NCBI GenBank assembly: GCA_017532025.1
Contig: JAFXJX010000027.1
Coordinates: 1 to 41,602, forward strand
Reading direction: 5' to 3'
DNA: 41,602 bases
Origin: Clostridia bacterium
GTDB taxonomy: Bacteria > Bacillota > Clostridia > Oscillospirales > CAG-272
Shown here piece by piece: positions 1 through 7,704 of the stretch (the stretch's first letter is position 1; each line of letters opens with the position of its first letter). The notes under the pieces are model-generated. The model did not search any database. It worked only from the letters and a program-made list of their open reading frames with translations, and was not told the DNA's origin. Position numbers and translations under genes: made by a program.

Positions 1-78
1 TTGCAGATCGCAAAGCAGGAAATTGCCGCCTATCCCTTTGCGGAGGAGATGCAGATCTATCTTTCCCTTGCAGGGTGA
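1..78 (+). CDS. C-terminal end of an unidentified protein (partial)
   Basis: An open frame enters from the left edge and stops with TGA after 25 codons; the tail ends in EEMQIYLSLAG. It is followed 15 bases later by a strong rho-independent terminator, which supports it as a genuine gene end. Too little is present to name the family. Confidence 0.6.
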   Translation: MQIAKQEIAAYPFAEEMQIYLSLAG

Positions 79-92
79 TGCAAAAAGTACCG

Positions 93-131
93 AAAAAGGA
101 CAGAGAAATTTTACGTTCTCTGTCCTTTTTT
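93..131 (+). terminator. Rho-independent terminator of the left-edge gene
   Basis: The stem GGACAGAGAA / TTCTCTGTCC is extended by A/T pairs and followed by a T run. A near-identical hairpin recurs at 34231, so this terminator is also part of a dispersed repeat. Confidence 0.85.
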
Positions 132-374
132 ACGCGTCTTGCGAAGCAAGTTAAAGAGTGTTTGGTGTACTGTTGGGGGAATTGCCTCGCTCTATGGGTA
201 GCGAAGCGGCGCGAGCGTAATGAATGACACCACAGTGTGGTGTCAGAACGCGAGCGTGACCGAGCCGCAGCGAGACAGGTGGCAGCCGAAGTCTGACGGC
301 GAGGGCGATGAACCCCCTCTCACCCGCTATCGCGGGAGCTCTCCCAAAGGGAGAGCCTTTGGTTCGCATAAAAA
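132..374. repeat. Mosaic of dispersed intergenic repeats, copy 1
   Basis: No gene is supported here. Visible units: a CTTGC-gaa-GCAAG hairpin just after the terminator; a perfect palindrome with 9-bp arms at 226-244, flanked by two GCGAGCGT copies; a 23-base unit at 277-299 that matches 34351-34373 at 19 of 23 positions; and a unit at about 315-365 (CTCACCCG...GGGAGCT...GGGAG(A)GCCTTTGGTT) that matches 34423-34472. The same set of units in another intergenic region shows that these are dispersed non-coding repeats. The open frames across them are low-complexity artefacts. Confidence 0.6.
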
Positions 375-453
375 CGGTAGGGGCTGGCGCCCACGACAGC
401 CCGTGACAAGAGAACAGCGTTCTCGGGTCGTCGAAGGGCGCCGTCCCCTACCG
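375..453. repeat. Inverted-terminal-repeat element (MITE-like / cruciform)
   Basis: The terminal arms CGGTAGGGG and CCCCTACCG are perfect over 9 bp and extend to about 16 of 18 matches with GGCGCC cores. An inner inverted pair (CGACAGCCC / GGGTCGTCG) continues the fold. No coding capacity is present. A related element with GTAGGGCGG ends lies at 34148-34228. Confidence 0.55.
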
Positions 454-544
454 AGTTTGATATAAGCTTTAAGTTTTGTGTCCTTAATTAAGTCTTTCGA
501 AGCACTGACTTGAATCAAAGACACCCAAGCAATTCATTATGCTA

Positions 545-573
545 TAGACTAATTCACATTTTTATGATATAAT
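545..573 (+). promoter_or_regulatory. Probable sigma-A promoter of the sigma-like gene
   Basis: A TATAAT -10 box at 568-573 lies 17 bp after TAGACT, a 4/6 match to the -35 consensus. The predicted transcript starts about 70 bases before the ATG. Confidence 0.5.
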
Positions 574-652
574 TTTTTATAGACCACCTAACATTTCCAT
601 AAACGCGCGGACTATATAAGTGAAAGCATTGATCAATCGCTTGGAGAAACAG

Positions 653-2293
653 ATGAAAAAACAAGACTTGCTAAAATATTTTGACGACTACTTGCTTGAT
701 AAACTATTTGGCTTTTGTTATGCAAGAACAAATGACAGCTACGAGGCAGAGGAACTATGCTCGGATATCATCTATGCCCTCGTTAAAGCTGCCCATAGTG
801 ACGGAGAGATCGAGAGCGTATATCCATTTATTTGGAGAGTGGCTCGTAACGTTTATGCCGATTTTTCAAATAATCGAAGAAAACGAGCGGAAAATACCTA
901 CGAAGGTGATTCTGAAGAAATCCTGCTCGGAGTTACTGAAGAAGATGATTCAGATAATACCTCTGAGCTTTTATTATCTGTATATCGTAGAATGGCGTTC
1001 TTAACAAAAGCATATCGCGACGTAATGATCATGTTCTACATAGAAGGTCTTTCCACCGCGCAGATAGCGAAGAAGCAAGGAACAAGTGAAGGCGCTGTTC
1101 GTCAAAGACTTTTTTCAGCAAGACAAAAGATCAAAAGTGAGGTAGAAGAAATGTCTGATACTTATAATAAACCCGTAGCTCTTGACAAAATCAATTTTGT
1201 GTTTTGGGGAACAGGAGCTCCCGCTTGGGGAGATCCAAGCACTGTATGTTATAGGACGCTTTCCAATCACATTATATGGCTTTGTCACAAAAAACCAATG
1301 AGCGCATCTGAAATTGCAGAGGAATTGAATATTCCAACTCTTTACATTGAAGAAGAACTTGAAATCCTCCGCAAAGGCGAAAATGGTAAATACGGCTTAC
1401 TTCGCCGTTTGGATAACGGCAAATATGCAATCAATATTGTTTTGCTTGACAAGGATGTGTTTGAAAAAGCAAATGCGATTTATATGGAGAGGTTGCCGAA
1501 GATCTGTGATACGATATCTCGTTATATCGAGGATCATAAAGCAGAATACCTTGCATATCCGTATCTAAATAAAAAGGTGGATATGAACCTTATTTTGTGG
1601 CAGCAAATTTCTGAAATTTCAGGGGCGTTTTCCGAAAATGTTAGCCGTATTTTGAAAGAAAAGCATTTTTCTGACGTTGCTGAGGTGGAGCGTCCGTACA
1701 GTTCTTTTGGATATGTTGATAACGGAAAATATTACGGTGGCGGTTGCGATGGAGAATACGCGGAGAACATTTGCGGATTTTCAAAGGTACACCTCAGAAA
1801 CATTTACATTACACGTGTTAAGGCTCATTTCCGTTGTGGACATAATATTTCGCGCGATCCGCAGATTCAGCTTGCTCTGCACGCTATCGAAGGTCTCGAT
1901 ATCACAGCGTTGTCAGAGACGGAAAAGGAACACGCGGCTAAAGCAATTGAGTGTGGATATCTGTATCGTGACGGAGATATGCTGTACACAAAGATTCTTG
2001 TGAATGCACTAACCGATAACTATACTCTTTTGGAGAAGGATCTTTTCAAGATCAGTAACAGTTTAAGAGACGGATATTTCGATGCTGATGCCGAGATAGT
2101 TGCAGAAGAAATTGCTGCGCTGATCAAAAAATCTATTCCCGATTATTTGTATGGGGAGTGGAGATTTGCTAATATTCTCGCTAATTCACCTGTTCTCGAC
2201 GCAGTTGTTGAATGTCTTATTGAAAAAGGCGTATTAACACCTCCCGAAGATGGAGTCGGTGCAGAAGGTTGTTGGATGAGTGTAGAAAAGTAA
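653..2293 (+). CDS. Sigma-70 family (ECF-like) sigma factor with long C-terminal extension
   Basis: The first ~160 residues are an extracytoplasmic-function-type sigma factor. Region 2 includes FCYARTNDSYEAEELCSDI and FIWRVARNVYADF. Region 4 has the helix-turn-helix GLSTAQIAKKQGTSEGAVRQ and a following RQKIK. About 380 further residues follow. These begin with a winged-helix-like stretch (MSASEIAEELNIPTLYIEEE, then a GKY..NGKYAI wing) and continue as mixed alpha/beta sequence with several Cys and Gly-rich turns that I cannot assign. Typical ECF factors are about 160-200 residues, so the extension probably senses a signal or acts as a built-in anti-sigma (inference). ATG 653 is chosen because GGAG stands 6 bases upstream; the in-frame GTG at 620 lacks a ribosome-binding site. 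No anti-sigma gene adjoins it. Confidence 0.8.
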   Translation: MKKQDLLKYFDDYLLDKLFGFCYARTNDSYEAEELCSDIIYALVKAAHSDGEIESVYPFIWRVARNVYADFSNNRRKRAENTYEGDSEEILLGVTEEDDSDNTSELLLSVYRRMAFLTKAYRDVMIMFYIEGLSTAQIAKKQGTSEGAVRQRLFSARQKIKSEVEEMSDTYNKPVALDKINFVFWGTGAPAWGDPSTVCYRTLSNHIIWLCHKKPMSASEIAEELNIPTLYIEEELEILRKGENGKYGLLRRLDNGKYAINIVLLDKDVFEKANAIYMERLPKICDTISRYIEDHKAEYLAYPYLNKKVDMNLILWQQISEISGAFSENVSRILKEKHFSDVAEVERPYSSFGYVDNGKYYGGGCDGEYAENICGFSKVHLRNIYITRVKAHFRCGHNISRDPQIQLALHAIEGLDITALSETEKEHAAKAIECGYLYRDGDMLYTKILVNALTDNYTLLEKDLFKISNSLRDGYFDADAEIVAEEIAALIKKSIPDYLYGEWRFANILANSPVLDAVVECLIEKGVLTPPEDGVGAEGCWMSVEK

Positions 2294-2300
2294 AATGATC

Positions 2301-2343
2301 ACCGCCGAGAGTGACCGTTTGGTCACTCTCGGCGGTGTTTTAC
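2301..2343 (+). terminator. Terminator between convergent genes
   Basis: A perfect 16-bp inverted repeat (ACCGCCGAGAGTGACC and its complement) encloses a 4-base loop and is followed by GTTTTA. It ends the sigma-like gene and may also serve the convergent ATPase gene. Confidence 0.85.
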
Positions 2344-2370
2344 TTTATAAACCTGTTTTATCGCAGTTTT

Positions 2371-5025
2371 TTATTTGTTGTTCTTTTCTTTACGCTTTCT
2401 GAATGCGTTTTCGATCAGCTTTTCGATTTCTACGATCGGAATGATCGAAGCGGCAAGGGCGATGGCGATGCCGTATTCAGCGAAGCCAATGGGGGTAAAG
2501 CCGAAGAGATTTGCAATGAAGCTGACTTCGGTAACCAAAGTTGTGAGAATGAACGAGCCGATGAAGGCGCCCCACAGCACCCAGTTCTGATTTTTCAGCT
2601 TGAAGATCGAGCCGTCGCGTGAGCGCATATTGAAGGAGTGGAAGATCTCAGTCATCGACAGAGCAAGGAACGCCATGGTGATACCGTGGTTACTGTCGCC
2701 GATCTGCCAATTGCCAAATTCCATATAGTGACCGATGAAGAAAGCGGCAAGGGTGATGAGACCAACGATCGTGCCTTGGAAAATAACGTCCCAAAGAAGA
2801 CCCTGTGCGAAGATGCCGTCTTTGGCGTCGCGCGGTTTTCTTTCCATGATGCCGGGCTCGGCTTTTTCCATACCGAGAGCAAGGGCAGGCAGACAGTCGG
2901 TGATCAGGTTGATCCACAAAAGGTGTACGGGCTTTAAGATGGTAAAGCCGATCAATGTGGCAACGAAGATCGAAATAACCTCGGAGAGGTTGGAGGAGAG
3001 AAGGAACTGGATCGATTTACGGATGTTATCGTAAATGCGTCTGCCTTCTTCCACGGCGGAGATGATGGTGGCAAAGTTATCGTCGGTGAGTACCATATCG
3101 GCAACGTTTTTGGTAACGTCGGTACCGGTGATACCCATACCAACGCCGATGTCGGCATTTTTGATCGAGGGGGCGTCGTTCACGCCGTCACCCGTCATAG
3201 CAGTGATCTTATCCTGCGCCTTCCAAGCTTTGACGATTCTGACCTTATGTTCGGGCTGAACGCGGGCGTAAACCGAATATTTGGTGATGGAATCGGCGAG
3301 TTCTTCGTCCGAGATCTCATCAAGCTGTGCGCCTGTGATGGCTTGCGACTTATCGGTGATGATGCCAAGCTCAAGGGCAATGGCAACGGCGGTGTCGATA
3401 TGGTCGCCTGTGATCATCACGGGGCGGATGCCTGCGGCGGCACATTTTTCAATCGCGTCTTTGACCTCGGGACGAACGGGGTCGATCATGCCGGTAAGAC
3501 CGATGTAGCAGAGAGTTTCTTCAAGCGCTTCGGGCTCATAAGAAGCGGGTTCTGCCTCCCACTTGCGGTAAGCGGCGCAAAGAACGCGGAGCGCGCGGTC
3601 TGCCATGGCTTTGTTGGCAGAGAGGATCTCGGCTTTGATCTCTTCGGTCATGGGCACTTCCTTGCCGTCGATCAAAGCGGTTGTGCATCGTTTCAGCACT
3701 TCATCAGGCGCGCCTTTGGTGTACTGGATGATGCCGTTGTCGGTCTTGTGAACAGTGGACATCATTTTACGCATCGAGTCAAAAGGCGCTTCGCCGATAC
3801 GGGGTTCTTTGGTTTTCAGCTCAGGTTTGGGAAGGGAAAGGGTGTTTGCGTAGTTAACAAGCGCACATTCGGTGGGCTCGCCCACGGCTTCGCCGCTCTC
3901 ACCGAGTTCAGCATCCGAGCAGAGCGCCATGGCTTTGGCAAGCAGCGCTTCGTCGCTGCCTACGTGGTCAACGACTGTCATTTTGTTTTGAGTGAGAGTG
4001 CCGGTTTTATCCGAGCAGATGATCTGCGCACAGCCGAGTGTTTCCACAGCGGTCAGTTTACGGATGACGGCATTGCGCTTTGACATATTGGTCACGCCGA
4101 TCGAAAGCACGATGGTGACAACGGTGGCAAGACCTTCGGGAATGGCGGCAACGGCAAGCGAGACGGCGATCATGAAGCTATCAAGTGCGGCATTGAAGCT
4201 GAACGAGCCTGTTTTGAGGAAGTTAACAGCAAAAATGACAGCACAGATGCCGATAACAAGATAGGTAAGAATACGGCTGAGCTGAGAAAGCTTTTTCTGC
4301 AAGGGCGTTTTTTCGTCCTGCGCCATGGTAAGGGCATTTGCAATTTTACCCATTTCGGTATTCATACCGGTTCCCACAACAACCGCAACACCTCTGCCGT
4401 AAACGACGGTAGAGCCCATATAGATCATGTTCTTGCGGTCGCCGAGCGGAATATCCTTGCGCTCGCCGAGCTCCAGTGTATCGGCGGTTTTGGTAACCGG
4501 CACCGATTCACCCGTGAGGGCGGCTTCTTCGATTTTTAATGATGCGCATTCCAAGATACGGCAGTCGGCAGGCACAGCATCACCCGCTTCGAGAATGACG
4601 ATATCACCGGGAACGAGGTCTTCGCTGTTTAAGGTGACCATGTGACCGTCGCGCATGACTTTACTCTTGGCGGCGGCAATTTCCTGAAGGGCAGCAATGG
4701 CTTGCTCAGCCTTGCTTTCCTGTACCACGCCGAGCACGGCGTTGATGATAACCACTGCCATGATGATGATCACGTCGGCAATGCCTTCGCCCTCTTCCAC
4801 AAAGGCAAGAATGCCCGAAATGGCGGCGGCGACGATCAGGATGATGGTCATGGGGTCGGTGAGTTGCTTGAGAAAACGGACGAACAGGCTTGTTTTTTTG
4901 CCTTCCGCCAGTTTGTTTTTGCCGTACTGTTCGGCACGTTTTTGGGCTTCATTTGTGGAAAGCCCGTTTAGGGAGGAGGATTGTTCTTGCAGAACTTCCC
5001 GGGTGCTCGAGAGATACTCTTTCAC
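2371..5025 (-). CDS. P2A-type cation-transporting ATPase (Ca2+/Mn2+ pump)
   Basis: A membrane pump of 884 residues that couples ATP hydrolysis to export of a divalent cation. Visible signatures: actuator TGES (about 171-174), the M4 ion-site PEGL (about 296-299), phosphorylation motif DKTGTLT with Asp near 339, nucleotide-site KGAPD, hinge TGD and GDGVND, and the M6 site NLITDCLPALALG. Length and motifs fit SERCA/LMCA1-like bacterial P2A pumps. The start is the GTG preceded by AAGAAAGGAAC; a longer frame would run through the riboswitch terminator and is rejected. The leader carries a yybP-ykoY Mn2+ riboswitch, so manganese export is likely the main physiological role, as known for lactococcal YoaB. 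Sequence alone cannot separate Ca2+ from Mn2+ transport. Confidence 0.92.
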   Translation of the reverse strand: MKEYLSSTREVLQEQSSSLNGLSTNEAQKRAEQYGKNKLAEGKKTSLFVRFLKQLTDPMTIILIVAAAISGILAFVEEGEGIADVIIIMAVVIINAVLGVVQESKAEQAIAALQEIAAAKSKVMRDGHMVTLNSEDLVPGDIVILEAGDAVPADCRILECASLKIEEAALTGESVPVTKTADTLELGERKDIPLGDRKNMIYMGSTVVYGRGVAVVVGTGMNTEMGKIANALTMAQDEKTPLQKKLSQLSRILTYLVIGICAVIFAVNFLKTGSFSFNAALDSFMIAVSLAVAAIPEGLATVVTIVLSIGVTNMSKRNAVIRKLTAVETLGCAQIICSDKTGTLTQNKMTVVDHVGSDEALLAKAMALCSDAELGESGEAVGEPTECALVNYANTLSLPKPELKTKEPRIGEAPFDSMRKMMSTVHKTDNGIIQYTKGAPDEVLKRCTTALIDGKEVPMTEEIKAEILSANKAMADRALRVLCAAYRKWEAEPASYEPEALEETLCYIGLTGMIDPVRPEVKDAIEKCAAAGIRPVMITGDHIDTAVAIALELGIITDKSQAITGAQLDEISDEELADSITKYSVYARVQPEHKVRIVKAWKAQDKITAMTGDGVNDAPSIKNADIGVGMGITGTDVTKNVADMVLTDDNFATIISAVEEGRRIYDNIRKSIQFLLSSNLSEVISIFVATLIGFTILKPVHLLWINLITDCLPALALGMEKAEPGIMERKPRDAKDGIFAQGLLWDVIFQGTIVGLITLAAFFIGHYMEFGNWQIGDSNHGITMAFLALSMTEIFHSFNMRSRDGSIFKLKNQNWVLWGAFIGSFILTTLVTEVSFIANLFGFTPIGFAEYGIAIALAASIIPIVEIEKLIENAFRKRKEKNNK

Positions 5026-5075
5026 TTGTTTTGTTCCTTTCTTGAGAGAGGATACCGTTAGTATGCCCTGATATG

Positions 5076-5116
5076 AAAAAAAGACTCCGGTCACGACACT
5101 TTTGTCGCACCGAGTC
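5076..5116 (-). terminator. Attenuator terminator of the Mn2+ riboswitch
   Basis: On the minus strand GACTC-GGT...CGACA pairs with TGTCG...ACC-GGAGTC, followed by seven U. Its 5' arm reuses the 3' GAGAC strand of the aptamer, so ligand binding and terminator formation should be mutually exclusive. Confidence 0.75.
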
Positions 5117-5192
5117 TCATTCTTTATAGACAAGCCAGGCAAAATGCCATGTTGTTGACTTATCTCGCATGATGCGGAACTACTCCCTCATA
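5100..5192 (-). ncRNA. yybP-ykoY manganese riboswitch aptamer
   Basis: Read on the minus strand, the leader holds the hallmarks of the family in order: GGGAGUAG, a short CCGCAU/AUGCG hairpin, GUCAACA, a GGC/GCC hairpin, and a closing GAGAC strand. The aptamer lies between a strong promoter and a terminator, upstream of a P-type ATPase, one of the classic gene classes under this riboswitch. It is predicted to be an ON switch: Mn2+ stabilises the aptamer and prevents termination. Confidence 0.8.
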
Positions 5193-5229
5193 TCAATATA
5201 AAATTTAGAAAAAGAATAACTACACACCT

Positions 5230-5257
5230 ATTATAACACAAGTAAAAGGAATGTCAA
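5230..5257 (-). promoter_or_regulatory. Sigma-A promoter of the riboswitch-ATPase transcript
   Basis: A perfect TTGACA (5252-5257) and a perfect TATAAT (5230-5235) are separated by 16 bp. The start is predicted near 5223, giving a leader of about 200 bases. Confidence 0.85.
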
Positions 5258-5265
5258 GTGTTTTT

Positions 5266-5298
5266 TGGAAAAAATAACCGCCCTTTTGCAAGGGCGGT
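5266..5298 (-). terminator. Terminator of the AI-2E family gene
   Basis: ACCGCCCTT / AAGGGCGGT with a 4-base loop is followed on the minus strand by TATTTTTTCC. It lies directly after the stop codon. Confidence 0.85.
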
Positions 5299-5303
5299 AT
5301 CAT

Positions 5304-6599
5304 TTATTCCTGACTCGATTCGTTTGCGTCTGCTTTTTCAGCAGCTTTTTGTTCTTTTTGGACAGCAAAATGCCGTTTGACCTTGAAATAAACATTGGTT
5401 TTGCTTTTGGGTGAAGGGTCAAGATCGTCATGCTCCACCTGTTCGGCAATGCCTTTTTTCACAAGCCGTTTATGAATGGATTCGCCTACCAAGGTGTAGA
5501 TAACGGCGAAGATCGGTACACCGAAAAACATACCGAAGACACCAAACAAACCGCCCATCAAAACCACGGCAATCATGATCCAAACGCCGCTGATGCCAAC
5601 ACGGTCGCCGAGAATGGCAGGAGCTAAAATGTTGCCGTCAATCTGCTGAACCACCAAGATGATGGCGGCGAAGATGATGGTTGCACGAAGCCCACCGTCA
5701 GGGGAGATCAGAATGATGGCGGCACTCGGAATCGCACCGAGAAAGGGGCCGAATACGGGAATCAAGTCGGTAACACCAATGAGAATGGCAATCATGGGAT
5801 AATAGGGAATACCGAAGATCCAAGTGAGAAGATACACGATCAGCATAACAATGGAAGAATCGATAATTTTACCGCGGATAAACTGACCGAATTTGGTATC
5901 CACCGTTTCGACAAAATGACTGAGAGCCACGTTGTGACGGAAGGAGAAAAAGGCAAGACAGAAGCGCTTGACCTGTTTGACAAGAAGTTCTTTGGAGGCA
6001 AGGAAGTAGATCGAGAAGATTAGCCCCAAAAAGAGGTTTGTCATGGTGGAAATAAAGGAGATCACGAAGTCTGCTGTCACCATAATCATGTCGCCGACAT
6101 TGTTTTTCAGTCCGTCAAGCAATCCCTGCAGGTCAATACTTGTAACGATCATTTCGTAGAACTTGGCAAAGGAATCGTTTTTGTCAATGGCGTTCTGGAG
6201 ATGAATCGGAATGTTGTTGACAAGTGTAACAGCCTGATTGAGAAGATCGTCAAGGCTTTGGATAAACTGCGGAATGAGAATGAGCAAAAAGGCTGTGACA
6301 AAGGTTAAAAAGAGAAGGTATGTGATGATGATGCCGATGGCACGGCGGCTTTTTGCACCGATGCGGTGAGAGGTGATCTTGTCAAGAAAACGCTCACAGC
6401 CGCGCATGATCGGATTTAGAAGATAAGCGATGATGATACCGAAGAAGATGGGGCTGATGATGGCGTTAAACAGATTGTCCCATACGCGGACAAAGCTCGA
6501 TTTGTTGGTCATAAACCCAACACAAAGGACAGCAAAAAGAATCACGCCGCAGGCATAGATGGCATACGTTGTGTTCTTTTTATTGAATTGCCATTTCAT
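5304..6599 (-). CDS. AI-2E family transporter (PerM/YtvI-like membrane protein)
   Basis: A 431-residue integral membrane protein with about eight hydrophobic segments: two near the N-terminus, a long amphipathic extracytoplasmic stretch (about 100-170), and a C-terminal cluster. The family signature is visible as DLIPVFGPFLGAIPSA followed by IDGNILAPAILGDRVG. The charged C-terminal tail is cytoplasmic. Family members export small molecules or ions (some are Na+/H+ antiporters, one exports AI-2), and in spore-formers YtvI is a sporulation membrane protein; the substrate here cannot be inferred. The start MKWQFNKK is chosen because AAAGGAG lies 8 bases upstream. It is divergent from ispE. Confidence 0.88.
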   Translation of the reverse strand: MKWQFNKKNTTYAIYACGVILFAVLCVGFMTNKSSFVRVWDNLFNAIISPIFFGIIIAYLLNPIMRGCERFLDKITSHRIGAKSRRAIGIIITYLLFLTFVTAFLLILIPQFIQSLDDLLNQAVTLVNNIPIHLQNAIDKNDSFAKFYEMIVTSIDLQGLLDGLKNNVGDMIMVTADFVISFISTMTNLFLGLIFSIYFLASKELLVKQVKRFCLAFFSFRHNVALSHFVETVDTKFGQFIRGKIIDSSIVMLIVYLLTWIFGIPYYPMIAILIGVTDLIPVFGPFLGAIPSAAIILISPDGGLRATIIFAAIILVVQQIDGNILAPAILGDRVGISGVWIMIAVVLMGGLFGVFGMFFGVPIFAVIYTLVGESIHKRLVKKGIAEQVEHDDLDPSPKSKTNVYFKVKRHFAVQKEQKAAEKADANESSQE

Positions 6600-6633
6600 A
6601 AGCGCATCTCCTTTCATGCTGTTTCTTTTTACT

Positions 6634-6662
6634 ATTGTATATGAAAAGGCGAAAAAAATCAA
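6634..6662 (-). promoter_or_regulatory. Sigma-A promoter of the AI-2E family gene
   Basis: TTGATT and TACAAT are separated by 17 bp on the minus strand, about 30 bases before the start codon. Confidence 0.55.
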
Positions 6663-6680
6663 TATTATTTTTCAAAAGTG

Positions 6681-6709
6681 TTGAAAAAAAAATCTTCACT
6701 TGTTATAAT
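6681..6709 (+). promoter_or_regulatory. Sigma-A promoter of ispE
   Basis: TTGAAA and a perfect TATAAT are separated by 17 bp. Transcription should begin near 6716, which rules out the TTG at 6721 as a practical start for ispE. Confidence 0.7.
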
Positions 6710-6762
6710 AAGCAAAAGACTTGTCGCTTTTTGTGACAGTATGGATGAAAGGTAACCGAACT

Positions 6763-7662
6763 ATGAAACGATCGGAATATTTTCAAAAGCGCCTGGCTTC
6801 AGGCGATGTGATCACAAGCACACGCTTTTGCCCTGCCAAGATCAATTTGTTTTTGGAAGTAACGGGGAGCCGTGAGGACGGTTACCACACCATCGAAAGT
6901 GTGATGCAAAAAATAGCGCTTTGTGATCGTGTAACGATGACGATTTCCAAAGGAGAGGGAATCACCATTGCGTCGAATGACCGCACACTTCCCACAGGGG
7001 AAAAGAATCTTTGTTACCGCGCGGCAGAGCTGTATCTGAACGCGGCAGGGATTACGGCAAAGATTGATATGATGATCGAAAAGCGCATTCCGATTGCGGC
7101 AGGCATGGCGGGCGGCTCGACCGATGCGGCAGGGGTTCTTAAAATTCTTGACGAAGCGGTAGGGGCGTTGAATAAAACGGAACTTGCCTCCCTTGCGCTT
7201 TCGCTCGGTGCAGATGTGCCGTTTTGTCTGTTCCGTTCGGCGTCCATCTGTCGCTCTCTCGGCGAAGAGTTATCGTATGTGAAGGGGCTTTCTGCCTGTC
7301 ACATTGTGGTTGCCAAAGACCGCAAAGAGTCGGTCAGCACCAAAGATGCGTATCGCATGATTGATTCACTTGACTATACGCCTGTTTCGGTGCAAACAGT
7401 TGCCGAAGCTTTGGAAAAGGGCGATCTTTCGTCACTTTCTTCTTCCATGATGAATCGCTTTGAAGATGTGATCTTGCCGCTTCGCCCTGCGGTGGGTGTG
7501 ATCAAGGAAACGCTTTTGTCCTGCGGTGCAATTGCCGCTATGATGAGCGGAAGCGGTCCTTCGGTATTCGGTATTTTTGAATCGGAAGATGACGCAAGAC
7601 GCGCAAGAGATTTGTTGCGCGAGAAAAACTGTTTTGTGTTTATGACACGCCCGTGGTGTTGA
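6763..7662 (+). CDS. ispE: 4-diphosphocytidyl-2-C-methyl-D-erythritol kinase
   Basis: Cytosolic kinase of the non-mevalonate (MEP) isoprenoid pathway; it phosphorylates CDP-methylerythritol with ATP. The 299 residues fit the family. The N-terminal motif CPAKINLFLEV (catalytic Lys near 26) is followed by DGYHTIESV. The GHMP ATP-binding loop PIAAGMAGGSTDAAG spans about 110-124, the catalytic Asp is in LGADVPF (about 151), and the C-terminal GHMP motif is MMSGSGPSVFGIF. ATG 6763 is preceded by GAAAGG; in-frame codons upstream (6721 TTG, 6745 ATG) sit at or very near the predicted transcript start. It is monocistronic, ending in a terminator. Confidence 0.95.
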   Translation: MKRSEYFQKRLASGDVITSTRFCPAKINLFLEVTGSREDGYHTIESVMQKIALCDRVTMTISKGEGITIASNDRTLPTGEKNLCYRAAELYLNAAGITAKIDMMIEKRIPIAAGMAGGSTDAAGVLKILDEAVGALNKTELASLALSLGADVPFCLFRSASICRSLGEELSYVKGLSACHIVVAKDRKESVSTKDAYRMIDSLDYTPVSVQTVAEALEKGDLSSLSSSMMNRFEDVILPLRPAVGVIKETLLSCGAIAAMMSGSGPSVFGIFESEDDARRARDLLREKNCFVFMTRPWC

Positions 7663-7666
7663 ATTC

Positions 7667-7702
7667 AAAACGCATTGACGATTGGTTCGTCAATGCGTTT
7701 TT
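7667..7702. terminator. Bidirectional terminator between ispE and the P-loop ATPase gene
   Basis: AAAACGCATTGACGA pairs perfectly with TCGTCAATGCGTTTT around a 5-base loop. T runs on both strands suit the convergent genes. Confidence 0.85.
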
Positions 7703-7704
7703 TG

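Noticed and set aside
220..465. Small plus-strand frame across the first repeat mosaic
   Set aside because: It is built wholly of repeat units and inverted repeats; the reverse strand gives similar Arg/Pro-rich frames, so it is non-coding.
3247..4083. Long open frame on the plus strand opposite the P-type ATPase gene
   Set aside because: It lies inside a well-supported gene, and its protein is Gly/His/Phe-rich with no family features: an antisense shadow.
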